In this document: piece by piece, positions 44,411 to 53,739 of the stretch
How the letters are laid out: each line of letters starts with the position of its first letter
Numbering within the stretch: position 1 is the first letter of the stretch
DNA from: JAAUTT01 sp038213375
GTDB taxonomy: Bacteria; Bacteroidota; Bacteroidia; Bacteroidales; JAAUTT01
Direction: 5' to 3'
Assembly: GCA_038213375.1 (NCBI GenBank)
Contig: JBBQTB010000010.1
Span: 75,595 to 139,594 of the forward strand
Length of the DNA stretch: 64,000 nt
Notes under the pieces: generated by a model
Database searches by the model: none
What the model was told of the DNA's origin: nothing
What the model saw: the letters and a program-made list of their open reading frames with translations, nothing else
Position numbers and translations under genes: made by a program

Positions 44411-44446
44411 TTTGCAGGGGATAGATATACATTCTGAATATATTTG
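44411..44446 (+). promoter_or_regulatory. Candidate promoter of gntP-like gene
   Basis: TATATTTG at 44439-44446 is an exact -7 match. TTTG lies at 44411-44414, 24 bases upstream, slightly farther than usual. It is about 35 bases before the ATG. Confidence 0.5.
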
Positions 44447-44480
44447 TATTTTTACAATCCATTAGAAAACATCTACTAAT

Positions 44481-45902
44481 ATGCCACTTGTCATTGTCGG
44501 AATTGGAATTCTGGTGTTACTGCTGCTGATTGGACGTTTTAAACTCAACGCATTCTTTGCTTTACTTATTACCTCATTTATTGTTGGGCTTTTAAATGGG
44601 ATGAATCTCCTTGATATTCTTGATTCAATATTAAAAGGTGTTGGCGATACTCTTGGGAAAATAGTTCTCATTCTGGTGTTTGGAGCCATGCTTGGCAAAT
44701 TGGTGGAAGAAAGTGGAGCAGCCAATACCATTGCAACGCGGCTCACTGGTTTTATGGGAATAAAAAATATACAATACGCATTATTGTTAACAGGTTTTTT
44801 AGTGGGTTTACCGATGTTGTATAATGCCAGCTTTTTGGTAATGATTCCCCTCATTTATACATTTGCCTCAATTACCAAATTGCCCTTACTTTACCTGGGG
44901 CTTCCAATTTGTGCAACACTATCGGTAGCACATGGTTTTTTGCCACCTCACCCCGCTCCCACCTATGTGTCGTTTATCTATGAGGCTAATGTAAATAAAG
45001 TGCTTCTTTATGGATTAATTCCTGTTATTCCGGCCTGCCTTTTAGGAGGAATTGTTCTCTCTAAATTTTTCAGAAAGTTGGATATAAAACCTCCTGAAGG
45101 CCTTTATCAGGAACGTCACTTTGAAGAAAATCAATTGCCAGGATTAGGGGTAAGTATCATAACTGCAGCAACTCCTGTGATTTTAATGTTATTGGGAGCC
45201 ATTGTCGATCTCAGTTTTGGCCCACCACCGGCGAGAACTGAATTAAGTAAATTGGGATTTGAAAGTCTTACCACTTTTTACCAGCATATGTTTGCGAACA
45301 GGGGATTTACTGAAAGCTCATCATTGATTATATCACATTTGTTTACTTTTGTGAAATTTTTATCCGATGCCAACATTGCACTGTTTATGGCGGTGGTGGT
45401 AGGGGTTGTTATGTTAGGTTTGCGACGGGGTAAATCGATGGACGACCTGATGAAAAGTATGGGACATTCGATTGGAGCCATCTCCATGATTATTCTTATT
45501 ATTGCTGCCGGAGGGGCATTTTCGCAGGTACTAAAAGACAGTCATGTAAATGAATACATTAAAACGATTGCCGGAGGAATACATATTAATCCGCTTTTAC
45601 TTGCCTTCTCTATAGCAGCCATTTTCAGGCTGGCAGTAGGATCAGCCACGGTGGCAACCCTCACCACGGCACCCATCATGCTTCCAATCGCCCAACAATC
45701 CGGTATCTCACCCGAACTGATGGTACTTGCAACCGGCTCAGGAAGTATTATGTGGTCACATTTCAATGACATTGGATTCTGGATGTTTAAAGAGTATTTT
45801 AATCTCACCATCAAACAAACATTTCTTTCATGGACGGTGATGGAATGTATTGTAGGTATTGTGGGTATTACCACAGTGATGATTATCAATATGTTTATGT
45901 AA
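44481..45902 (+). CDS. GntP family gluconate:H+ symporter
   Basis: This is an integral membrane transporter of 473 residues with about 12-14 TM helices. Family blocks include LILVFGAMLGKLVEESGAA, the loop GFLPPHPAPTYVSFIYEANVN and the C-terminal block GSATVATLTTAPIMLPIAQQ, with ATGSGSIMWSHFNDIGFW. These match GntP/GntT/IdnT permeases that import gluconate or related sugar acids. No gluconate kinase or dehydratase gene is adjacent, so the substrate is open. Confidence 0.92.
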   Translation: MPLVIVGIGILVLLLLIGRFKLNAFFALLITSFIVGLLNGMNLLDILDSILKGVGDTLGKIVLILVFGAMLGKLVEESGAANTIATRLTGFMGIKNIQYALLLTGFLVGLPMLYNASFLVMIPLIYTFASITKLPLLYLGLPICATLSVAHGFLPPHPAPTYVSFIYEANVNKVLLYGLIPVIPACLLGGIVLSKFFRKLDIKPPEGLYQERHFEENQLPGLGVSIITAATPVILMLLGAIVDLSFGPPPARTELSKLGFESLTTFYQHMFANRGFTESSSLIISHLFTFVKFLSDANIALFMAVVVGVVMLGLRRGKSMDDLMKSMGHSIGAISMIILIIAAGGAFSQVLKDSHVNEYIKTIAGGIHINPLLLAFSIAAIFRLAVGSATVATLTTAPIMLPIAQQSGISPELMVLATGSGSIMWSHFNDIGFWMFKEYFNLTIKQTFLSWTVMECIVGIVGITTVMIINMFM

Positions 45903-46013
45903 GGGAGAAATGACGAAAGACATGGCTGATTCAATTCAGTGATAACAAATTTGCTCCCCTAAAGCCTATACGGGATTTGGGTGTAATATAACGAATTACT
46001 TATTCCCAAAACC

Positions 46014-46044
46014 AAAAAAGGCCCCCAGTTTCCTGGAAGCCTTT
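46014..46044 (-). terminator. Terminator of infB operon
   Basis: AAAGGCCCCC (46017-46026) pairs with GGAAGCCTTT (46035-46044) with two G-T pairs and an eight-base loop. On the minus strand it ends in a T-run. It lies 19 bases after the infB stop and between convergent genes. Confidence 0.85.
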
Positions 46045-46062
46045 CATATGTCTATATTCTAA

Positions 46063-49000
46063 TTATAGTTTCTTCTTTACTTCAACCTGTGAATATCCTT
46101 CAATAATATCGCCCATTTGAATATCATCGAATTTGTTGATATTTAAACCACATTCGTATCCATTGGCTACTTCTTTCACATCATCTTTAAAACGCTTGAG
46201 TGAACCAAGTTCGCCGGAATGGATTACAATACCATCGCGGATAACCCTTACCTTGGTGTTCCGGGTGATCTTCCCTTCCCTTACATAACCACCGGCTACT
46301 GTACCAACTTTGGTAATGTTAAATACCTCGCGAATTTCAATGGTAGCCACAATTTCTTCCTTAATTTCCGGAGAAAGCATGCCTTCCATGGCAGCCTTTA
46401 ATTCATCAATGGCATCGTAAATGATGGAGTAAAGACGAATGTCGATCTGTTCCTTTTCTGCAAGCTTACGGGCATTGAGTGAAGGACGTACCTGAAATCC
46501 AATGATAATGGCATTGGACGCAGCTGCCAAAAGAACATCCGATTCCGAAATTTGACCCACCGCTTTGTGAATGACGTTGACCTGAATTTCAGGAGTCGAA
46601 AGCTTGATGAGCGAATCGGAAAGGGCTTCCACCGAACCATCCACGTCACCTTTCACAATAACGTTCAACTCTTGGAAGTTTCCAATGGCTATACGACGAC
46701 CAATTTCGTCGAGTGTAATATGTTTTTTGGTACGAATACCTTGTTCACGAATTAATTGACTGCGTTTTGTGGCAATTTCCTTGGCTTCTTTAATATCACT
46801 CATTACATTGAATGTATCACCTGCCTGAGGAGCTCCATCGAGACCAAGAATGAGTACCGGTGTGGCAGGGCCTACAACAGTCACTTTTTGGTTTCGCTCG
46901 TTATACATCGCTTTTACGTGACCAAAATACGATCCCGCTAGCACAACATCACCTTGTTTTAATGTACCTTGTTCAACCAGAATGGTTACAACATATCCGC
47001 GACCACGATCCAGTGACGATTCGATTACAGAACCAGATGCTTTTTTATTTGGATTAGCCTTCAGATCGAGAAGTTCCGCCTCAAGTAATACTTTTTCAAG
47101 CAAAAGCTCGATGTTCAAACCTGATTTTGCAGATATTTCCTGAGATTGATATTTTCCACCCCAATCTTCGACAAGATAATTGAGCTGAGCTAGTTCATCC
47201 TTGATTTTCTCAGGATTGGCATCTGGTTTATCTACCTTATTAATGGCAAATACCATGGGTACACTGGCAGCAGAAGCGTGATTGATAGCTTCTTTGGTCT
47301 GAGGCTTTACACCATCATCAGCTGCTACCACAATAATAGCAACGTCGGTAATTTTAGCGCCCCGGGCACGCATAGCAGTAAATGCTTCGTGGCCAGGTGT
47401 GTCGAGAAAAGTAATTTGTTTCCCGTTATCAAGTTTAACACTATAAGCCCCAATATGCTGGGTTATACCACCAGCTTCACCAGCAACTACGTTAGCGCTA
47501 CGAATAAAATCGAGTAATTTTGTTTTACCGTGATCGACGTGACCCATTACGGTAACAATAGGTGGCCGAAATACGAGGTCTTCAGGACGGTCAGCTACTT
47601 CCTCCTGCCTGATAGCTTCCTGTAAATCAATTGAAACAAATTCAACTTTAAAGTCAAATTCGTCAGCAACAAGAGCCATAGTTTCGGCATCTAACCGTTG
47701 ATTGATTGATACAAACAAACCCATGTTCATGCATGTAGCAATAACTTCGGTAACAGGAACGCTCATCATGGTTGCCAGTTCATTTACAGAAACAAACTCA
47801 GTTACCTTAAGAATATTTTTGTCTCTTTCTTGCTGGTCAGCTTCCTCCTGCAATCGTTGAGTAAATATTTCACGCTTATCACGGCGGTACTTCGAGGTCT
47901 TAGATTTGTTTCCTTTAGAAGTTAACCGGGCTAGTGTGTCCTTAATTTGCTTTTGAACATCTTCCTCACTTACCTCTGTTCGGAGTAATGGACGACGTTT
48001 TTTCTTATCTAAAACTGCTCCCGAAGTCGCAGGTTTTGCGTTTTTATCTCTTTTTATGATCGTTACCCCAGTTCCCGGTCTTTTTTCCTTAGGGATCAAT
48101 GTGGCCCTTTGATCCTTATTACCAGGTGCAGCAATATTTACCTTTTCCTTTTCCTTCTTTATACGTGTGCGTTTTTTACGCAAATCGTTGTCACTTATAG
48201 TTGACGATCCGGTTTTATTACCTTCATTGGACGGAAGGTTTATTCTGCCAACCACCGTTGGTCCTGATAATTTTTTAATATCCGCAGCCCTAATGACTTT
48301 TGGACCCGTTGAGGTTCTCTGAGTTGGTTTTTGCAGAGTATTACCTTCTCCATCAACTTCAGTTACGGTATCTGTGTCGGATGAGAGATTTTGCCTGGAG
48401 TCTGAAACTTTAGAGGCTGTGGTTACTCGTGCCTGATGATGCCGCTCTTTTCTTTCAACATCCCGTTGCTCCTTTGTTTTCTTTGCAGGACGAGTACGTT
48501 GATTGATTGCATCCAAATCGATTCTTCCAACAACACGAATATCTGTTTCCAATTCAGGTATAGTTGTGAGTGATTCTTCCTGAATAGGTTCAGCCACGGT
48601 TGGCAATTCAGAAGCAGTTTCTGCCGGTTCTGCTATTTTTTCTATGATGATTTCTTTTTTCCCTTCGGCTTTAACTTCAATATCTGCTATTGTATGGGTA
48701 GATTCTTTTACATGCTCTTTTTTATGAATAGGAATTTGGGTTTCCTCTTTGGTCTTAATCGCTTCCGCAATTGGTTTTTCCTCTTTGGATTTAACAGGTT
48801 CTGAGGTTTGCTTGTGTTGCATTTGTGATTGAGCTTGATGCAATTGATTATCAGGCCTTTTAGGCTTATTGAAATTGTCAATGTCTATTTTACCTACAAT
48901 TTTTACATCGGGTTCTTTACTATCACGTTTTATATCATATATTAAAGGAGCCATCTTACCTGTGCTTGAGTCTTTGATAAGGATTTCTTTCTCCAGATTT

Positions 49001-49278
49001 TCTTCTTCTTCGAAAGTATTTTCCTCTTGTTCTTCAATGGTTACTGTTTCTTTTTTCTCCCTGAAACTGCGGAGATTAACCTTTTCTGATTCTTTTTTTG
49101 CGTTGATGTCAGAACTGTATTCTTTGTGTAAAAGATCATACAATTCAGGCGCAACCTTAGTGTTAGGGTTGGATTCGATTTCGTGGCCTTTTTTCTTCAG
49201 ATAATCAACGATGGTGGTTATCCCAACATTAAATTCTCTGGCTAATTTACTAAGTCTTAATTCTTTCTTTTCTGTCAT
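46063..49278 (-). CDS. infB: Translation initiation factor IF-2
   Basis: GTPase that places initiator tRNA on the 30S subunit and promotes subunit joining. The 1071-residue protein has an N-terminal IF2N domain (LSKLAREFNVGITTIVDYLKKKG) and a long charged low-complexity linker to about residue 460. A second IF2N domain follows (VTEFVSVNELATMMSVP), then the G domain with GHVDHGKTKLLDF near 577, FLDTPGHEAFTAMRARG and NKVDKPDANP. C-terminal domains II-IV end in KKKL. The linker is long, as in other Bacteroidota. It is last in the rimP-nusA-infB operon. Confidence 0.98.
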   Translation of the reverse strand: MTEKKELRLSKLAREFNVGITTIVDYLKKKGHEIESNPNTKVAPELYDLLHKEYSSDINAKKESEKVNLRSFREKKETVTIEEQEENTFEEEENLEKEILIKDSSTGKMAPLIYDIKRDSKEPDVKIVGKIDIDNFNKPKRPDNQLHQAQSQMQHKQTSEPVKSKEEKPIAEAIKTKEETQIPIHKKEHVKESTHTIADIEVKAEGKKEIIIEKIAEPAETASELPTVAEPIQEESLTTIPELETDIRVVGRIDLDAINQRTRPAKKTKEQRDVERKERHHQARVTTASKVSDSRQNLSSDTDTVTEVDGEGNTLQKPTQRTSTGPKVIRAADIKKLSGPTVVGRINLPSNEGNKTGSSTISDNDLRKKRTRIKKEKEKVNIAAPGNKDQRATLIPKEKRPGTGVTIIKRDKNAKPATSGAVLDKKKRRPLLRTEVSEEDVQKQIKDTLARLTSKGNKSKTSKYRRDKREIFTQRLQEEADQQERDKNILKVTEFVSVNELATMMSVPVTEVIATCMNMGLFVSINQRLDAETMALVADEFDFKVEFVSIDLQEAIRQEEVADRPEDLVFRPPIVTVMGHVDHGKTKLLDFIRSANVVAGEAGGITQHIGAYSVKLDNGKQITFLDTPGHEAFTAMRARGAKITDVAIIVVAADDGVKPQTKEAINHASAASVPMVFAINKVDKPDANPEKIKDELAQLNYLVEDWGGKYQSQEISAKSGLNIELLLEKVLLEAELLDLKANPNKKASGSVIESSLDRGRGYVVTILVEQGTLKQGDVVLAGSYFGHVKAMYNERNQKVTVVGPATPVLILGLDGAPQAGDTFNVMSDIKEAKEIATKRSQLIREQGIRTKKHITLDEIGRRIAIGNFQELNVIVKGDVDGSVEALSDSLIKLSTPEIQVNVIHKAVGQISESDVLLAAASNAIIIGFQVRPSLNARKLAEKEQIDIRLYSIIYDAIDELKAAMEGMLSPEIKEEIVATIEIREVFNITKVGTVAGGYVREGKITRNTKVRVIRDGIVIHSGELGSLKRFKDDVKEVANGYECGLNINKFDDIQMGDIIEGYSQVEVKKKL

Positions 49279-49346
49279 ACGATAACCTCTGTCTTTAATA
49301 TAATTCCGAAGAATTCACGATGCTAAGATATAATTTACGAGTGATT

Positions 49347-50585
49347 TTACTCGAATTCGGAACGTATTATTTTAATTACTTCGCGTATTGTCTCTTCTTC
49401 AAGGTCTGTCCGTTTTACAAGATCCTCCACGCCAAGTTCAAGCACACTCTTTGCTGTATCACAACCAACGGCTTTAAGTTCGTCGATAATCCAGCCTTCA
49501 ATTTCATCTGAGAAGTCGTCAAGGTTCACATCTTCGTCATCCTCATCTTCTGTTTCACGATAAACATCTATTTCGTATCCGGTAAGTTGACTGGCAAGTT
49601 TGATGTTTAAACCGCTTTTACCTATCGCCAATGATACTTCGGTAGGTTTTAGGTATACTTCAGCGCGCTTGTTGGCTTCGCTAAGTTTAATGGAGGAAAT
49701 TTTTGCCGGACTCAACGAACGTGAAATAAATAGTTGAATATTATTTGTGTAGTTTATTACATCTATATTCTCATTTCGCAACTCGCGAACAATACCATGG
49801 ATTCGTGACCCTTTCATACCAACACAGGCTCCAACAGGGTCAATACGTTCGTCATATGATTCTACGGCAACTTTAGCTCGTTCGCCGGGGATTCGTACAA
49901 TTTTTTTGATAGTGATTAATCCGTCGAAAATTTCCGGAACCTCAAGTTCGAACAACCGCTCTAGAAACACGGGCGATGTTCGCGAAAGAACTATTAACGG
50001 GTTGTTATTCTTCATTTCAACCCTAAGAACCACAGCCCTAATAGAATCACCTTTACGGAAATGATCGCTTGGAATTTGTTCTGTTTTTGGGATAATGAGT
50101 TCGTTTCCATCATCATCAAGCACTAGTATTTCTCTCTTCCAAACCTGATATACTTCACCCGTAACAACTTCACCTATACGGTCTTTATATTTTCCAAAGA
50201 TATTACCTTTTTCAAGTTCAAGAATACGTGAGGTAAGGTTTTGACGAAGAGATAGAATGGCGCGACGCCCAAAATCAAAGAGTTTTACTTCATCAGTTAC
50301 ATCTTCGCCTACTTCATAATCAGTATCTATTTTTTTTGCATCAGAAATGGAAATTTGTATGTTTGGTTCAGTAATAGCATCATCTTCAACTACTTCTCTG
50401 TTTCTCCAAATTTCAAAATCCCCTTTGTCAATATTTATAATGATGTCGAAATTTTTATCGGTCCCATATTTTTTCAATAACATGCTACGAAATACATCCT
50501 CAAGAACACTCATCATAGTTGCTCTGTCGATGTTTTTAAGTTCCTTAAACTCTGAGAATGTTTCTATCAAATTCAGATTTTCCAT
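49347..50585 (-). CDS. nusA: Transcription termination/antitermination factor NusA
   Basis: NusA binds RNA polymerase and modulates pausing, termination and antitermination. The N-terminal polymerase-binding domain is at 1-130, with the S1 domain following (GEVVTGEVYQVWKREILVLDDDGNELIIP). The KH domains show GACVGMKGSRIHGIVRELRNE and SLAIGKSGLNIKLASQLTG. A short acidic helix-hairpin C-terminal part (DVNLDDFSDEIEGWIIDEL) replaces the duplicated AR repeats of enterobacteria, giving 412 residues instead of about 495. It is preceded by rimP with a 25-base gap. Confidence 0.96.
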   Translation of the reverse strand: MENLNLIETFSEFKELKNIDRATMMSVLEDVFRSMLLKKYGTDKNFDIIINIDKGDFEIWRNREVVEDDAITEPNIQISISDAKKIDTDYEVGEDVTDEVKLFDFGRRAILSLRQNLTSRILELEKGNIFGKYKDRIGEVVTGEVYQVWKREILVLDDDGNELIIPKTEQIPSDHFRKGDSIRAVVLRVEMKNNNPLIVLSRTSPVFLERLFELEVPEIFDGLITIKKIVRIPGERAKVAVESYDERIDPVGACVGMKGSRIHGIVRELRNENIDVINYTNNIQLFISRSLSPAKISSIKLSEANKRAEVYLKPTEVSLAIGKSGLNIKLASQLTGYEIDVYRETEDEDDEDVNLDDFSDEIEGWIIDELKAVGCDTAKSVLELGVEDLVKRTDLEEETIREVIKIIRSEFE

Positions 50586-50610
50586 TGTGTGTATCCTTTT
50601 ACTATCGTGA

Positions 50611-51075
50611 TTAAAAGTTTATGACAACTTTTGTCGATTTAATTTCTTCTAATGATATATTAATTAATTCAATAACTAATTCAGGTCTTTTTTTACCCTC
50701 GGGTTTAATTTTTTTCTGCACCTCTAATGAAATGGTATTATCAATAGCAGAAACCATTTTGCCCGATATTTTAAGCCCGTTTTTATAAACGACCTCAACA
50801 GTATGACCTATATTTTTAATGTATTGTTGCCAAACCTTAAAAGGTAGAGATAATCCTGGTGATGAAACTTCCAATTCGAAATCCTCAACTGTGCGGTCAA
50901 AGTTTGATTCTATTGCTCTGTTCAATTTCACACAATCATCAATATTAATGCCTTTCATACTGTCTATCAAAACAGTAATATTGTTACCAGATGAAACTGA
51001 TATTTCCACTTCAAAGAGCTCTGTTTCCTTTAAATATCCAGAAACAAATTCTCTAATTTGTTGAATAGTAATCAT
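50611..51075 (-). CDS. rimP: Ribosome maturation factor RimP
   Basis: RimP assists 30S subunit assembly. Its 154 residues have the N-terminal alpha/beta domain with VEISVSSGNNITVLIDSMKG followed by INIDDCVKLNRAIESNFDR, the block FELEVSSPGLSLPFK, and a C-terminal SH3-like domain. Its position directly upstream of nusA and infB is the classical arrangement. A short hairpin and a good promoter lie in its leader. Confidence 0.95.
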   Translation of the reverse strand: MITIQQIREFVSGYLKETELFEVEISVSSGNNITVLIDSMKGINIDDCVKLNRAIESNFDRTVEDFELEVSSPGLSLPFKVWQQYIKNIGHTVEVVYKNGLKISGKMVSAIDNTISLEVQKKIKPEGKKRPELVIELINISLEEIKSTKVVINF

Positions 51076-51090
51076 ATTATTAATAAAATA

Positions 51091-51106
51091 GGGGACACCA
51101 GTCCCC
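51091..51106. promoter_or_regulatory. Leader hairpin of the rimP-nusA-infB operon
   Basis: GGGGAC (51091-51096) and GTCCCC (51101-51106) form a perfect 6-bp stem with an ACCA loop, within the expected 5' untranslated leader of rimP. No T-run follows on the minus strand, so it is not a clear terminator; it may stabilise or regulate the mRNA. Confidence 0.5.
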
Positions 51107-51130
51107 TAAAGCGATTGTAAATAATCGATG

Positions 51131-51162
51131 CAAAAGTATACTATTTTATTTAATGTGCAAAA
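51131..51162 (-). promoter_or_regulatory. Promoter of the rimP-nusA-infB operon
   Basis: On the minus strand TTTTG (51162-51158) and TACTTTTG (51138-51131) are 19 bases apart, an excellent fit to the Bacteroidota TTTG-N19-TAnnTTTG promoter. It lies about 55 bases before the rimP ATG. Confidence 0.75.
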
Positions 51163-51187
51163 TATTTTATAACAGATGTTTTACTAT

Positions 51188-51335
51188 AAAAAAAGTTGTA
51201 AGCACTAAGTACTTTTGGGTGTACCACAAATTTCGTATCAAAAGGAACAGTTAAGGTTGGGCTTAATGCCTATAAACGCTAAAAGGGAAATTTGTCGTAC
51301 ACCTGCACTTTTTCTTACAACTTACAACTTTTTTA
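51188..51335. repeat. Long imperfect inverted repeat (MITE-like)
   Basis: The arms 51188-51233 and 51288-51335 are inverted and share AAAAAAGTTGTAAG at the outer ends and GGTGTAC-ACAAATTT at the inner ends. They flank about 54 unique bases. It lies in the divergent gap between the infB operon and the HD gene. It has no coding sense and looks like a small non-autonomous element or a large stem. Confidence 0.65.
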
Positions 51336-51362
51336 TACTTTTACAATAAATATTTAAATTGT

Positions 51363-52613
51363 ATGCTCAACAAACGAAAAATTGTAAACGATCCGGTATA
51401 TGGGTTTATAAATATATCTTATCCAATACTTTACGATTTAATAGAACATAGGTATTTTCAAAGACTTCGGAGGATTCAACAATTGGGTCTAACCAATTAT
51501 GTATATCCCGGAGCAAATCATACCCGGTTCCAGCATGGGCTTGGAGCTCTTTACCTAATGGAACAGGCTATTGCCGTCTTGCGATTAAAAGGTGAGGTAA
51601 TAACCGAGGAAGAATCGGAAGGAGTTATGATTGCTATTCTATTACATGATATTGGTCACGGACCATACTCCCACGCTTTGGAGCATTCTATTGTGCCTGA
51701 TGTTTCTCACGAGTTATTGTCGTTGCTCTTTATGAAGGAATTGAATCGGCAATTCGATGGACAATTGAATATTGCGATCGAAATATTTCAGAACCAATAC
51801 CATAAAAAATTTTTAAACCAGTTGGTTTCAAGCCAGTTAGATATGGATCGGCTTGATTATCTTCGCCGTGATAGCTTTTTTACGGGTGTCACCGAAGGTA
51901 TTGTTGGATCCGATCGAATAATAAAGATGCTTACTGTTGAGAACGATGAGTTGGTGGTAGAAGAAAAAGGTATTTATTCAATAGAACAATTTTTAGTTGC
52001 CCGCCGCTTGATGTATTGGCAAGTTTATCTGCATAAAACTGTGTTGTCAGCCGAAAATTTGTTAGTGAACACATTAAGGAGAGTAAAACAGCTAACTGCA
52101 ATGGGTCAGCAAGTATTTACAACACCCTATCTGGCTTTCTTTCTTAATCCTCAACTTGATATATCGCACTACATTAATAGCCCCGATGCCGATGAATGTA
52201 AATTGCTTCTCGATAATTTTGCACTGCTGGAAGATAATGACATTATGGTATCAGCCAAAGTATGGGCAGAACATCCTGACCGCACACTTTCAATATTGAG
52301 CAAAAATCTCATAAGCCGGAAGTTGTATAAAATAGAAATTCAGCATGATATCTTCCCATTAGAACTGATATCAGCACATAAAAAAAGGGTGAAGCAAGAT
52401 CTTCAGGTTTCCGAATCGGATTTGGATTATTTTGTATTTACAGGTGTGATATCAAACAATGCTTACAAGACAAACGACGACCGAATTAAGATTTTGTTAA
52501 AAAGTGGAAAGATTGTAGATATAACTGAAGCCTCTGATATGCTGGATCAGTCAGTATTGGCAAAAACAGTAAAAAAATATTTTTTATGTTACCCAAAAGG
52601 GGGTGGATGGTAA
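51363..52613 (+). CDS. HD-domain phosphohydrolase (dNTPase/SAMHD1-like)
   Basis: This is a 416-residue cytoplasmic protein. The N-terminus has NDPVYGFINISYPILYDLIE, then RLRRIQQLGLTNYVYPGANH and TRFQHGLGALYLMEQA, a pattern of dGTPase-like HD proteins. The metal ligands are in AILLHDIGHGPYSHALEHS (H-D pair), and SSQLDMDRLDYLRRDSFFTG supplies the later Asp. The family includes dNTP triphosphohydrolases and related proteins, but the actual substrate is not established. It precedes lpxD by 37 bases, so it may share an operon with the lipid A genes. Confidence 0.85.
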   Translation: MLNKRKIVNDPVYGFINISYPILYDLIEHRYFQRLRRIQQLGLTNYVYPGANHTRFQHGLGALYLMEQAIAVLRLKGEVITEEESEGVMIAILLHDIGHGPYSHALEHSIVPDVSHELLSLLFMKELNRQFDGQLNIAIEIFQNQYHKKFLNQLVSSQLDMDRLDYLRRDSFFTGVTEGIVGSDRIIKMLTVENDELVVEEKGIYSIEQFLVARRLMYWQVYLHKTVLSAENLLVNTLRRVKQLTAMGQQVFTTPYLAFFLNPQLDISHYINSPDADECKLLLDNFALLEDNDIMVSAKVWAEHPDRTLSILSKNLISRKLYKIEIQHDIFPLELISAHKKRVKQDLQVSESDLDYFVFTGVISNNAYKTNDDRIKILLKSGKIVDITEASDMLDQSVLAKTVKKYFLCYPKGGGW

Positions 52614-52650
52614 AATAAATTTAATCATTAGCTTTGTCGAAACATTTTTT

Positions 52651-53682
52651 ATGGAATTTACCGCACAAACCATTGCTGAATTTCTTCAGGGAAAAGTGGA
52701 AGGGGATGCTAATACTGCAGTTACTGACGTTTCGAAGATAGAAGAAGGAAAATCTGGTACGTTATGTTTTTTGGCTAATCCAAAATACGAAAAATACCTG
52801 TATACCACAGAAGCTTCTATTATTATAATAAACAATGATTTAGTACTTGCACACGCCATAACTCCTACACTTATCCGTGTGCCCGATGCTTATAAATCAT
52901 TCGCTTCTCTTCTTGAACTTTACAATTCTTTTAAACCTCAGAAAAACGGAATAGAACAACCGTCGAGCATCGCTTCGTCAGCCACATTAGGCGACAATGT
53001 ATATGTAGGAGCCTTTTCGTATATTTCGGACAATGTTAAACTTGCCAATAACGTAAAAATTTATCCACAAGTATATATAGGAGAAAACGTTACAATAGGT
53101 GAAAATACCATAATTTTTGCAGGAACAAAGATTTATCACGATTGCAAAATTGGATCAGATTGTATTATCCATAGCGGTGCAGTAATAGGCGCCGATGGTT
53201 TTGGCTTTGCCCCACAATCAGAGGAAAATAATTATAAAAAAATACCCCAGATAGGGAATGTTGTGATAGAAGATTACGTTGAAATTGGCGCAAATACTTG
53301 CATTGACCGTTCAACTATGGGTTCAACCATCATACGTAAAGGAGTAAAGCTCGACAACCTTATCCAGATAGGTCATAATGTTGAAATGGGGAAAAATACT
53401 GTAATGGCTGCACAAAGCGGTGTTGCAGGCTCAACTAAGGTTGGAAGTAATTGCATGATTGGCGCTCAGGTTGGCATTTCAGGACATCTTACTATTGCAA
53501 ATGGAATAAAGCTTGGAGGTAAAGCAGGTGTAAACTCATCTTTAAAAAAGGAAAATGAAGTATTGATTGGCGCACCGGTCCAGAATTATACCGATTTTAT
53601 GAAATGCTATGTCATATTTCGTCGTCTTCCTGAAATGAAGAAAGATTTGGATTCAGTGAAAAAGAACCTAAGCCTAAAATAA
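52651..53682 (+). CDS. lpxD: UDP-3-O-acylglucosamine N-acyltransferase LpxD
   Basis: Third step of lipid A synthesis: transfer of a hydroxyacyl chain from ACP to the 2-amino group of UDP-3-O-acyl-glucosamine. The ATG at 52651 gives the typical start MEFTAQTIAEFLQGKVEGD; an ATG at 52603 inside the previous gene would add 16 non-family residues. The uridine-binding N-domain (1-100) has SGTLCFLANPKYEKYLY. The left-handed beta-helix of hexapeptide repeats carries the catalytic His in IQIGHNVEMG, with GADGFGFAPQ and the C-terminal helix. The length of 343 residues is normal. Confidence 0.95.
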   Translation: MEFTAQTIAEFLQGKVEGDANTAVTDVSKIEEGKSGTLCFLANPKYEKYLYTTEASIIIINNDLVLAHAITPTLIRVPDAYKSFASLLELYNSFKPQKNGIEQPSSIASSATLGDNVYVGAFSYISDNVKLANNVKIYPQVYIGENVTIGENTIIFAGTKIYHDCKIGSDCIIHSGAVIGADGFGFAPQSEENNYKKIPQIGNVVIEDYVEIGANTCIDRSTMGSTIIRKGVKLDNLIQIGHNVEMGKNTVMAAQSGVAGSTKVGSNCMIGAQVGISGHLTIANGIKLGGKAGVNSSLKKENEVLIGAPVQNYTDFMKCYVIFRRLPEMKKDLDSVKKNLSLK

Positions 53683-53739
53683 ATTCATCATTTTTTTATA
53701 TATTGCGCTTTATTCTATAGCGCATAGTAAACTCATTTT

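Noticed and set aside
44462..44854. A 130-codon antisense frame opposite the gntP-like gene
   Set aside because: The amino acid mix is typical of a shadow frame of a membrane protein gene.
46063..49278. The long low-complexity N-terminal part of IF-2 as an insertion
   Set aside because: Long charged linkers are usual in IF-2 of this phylum.
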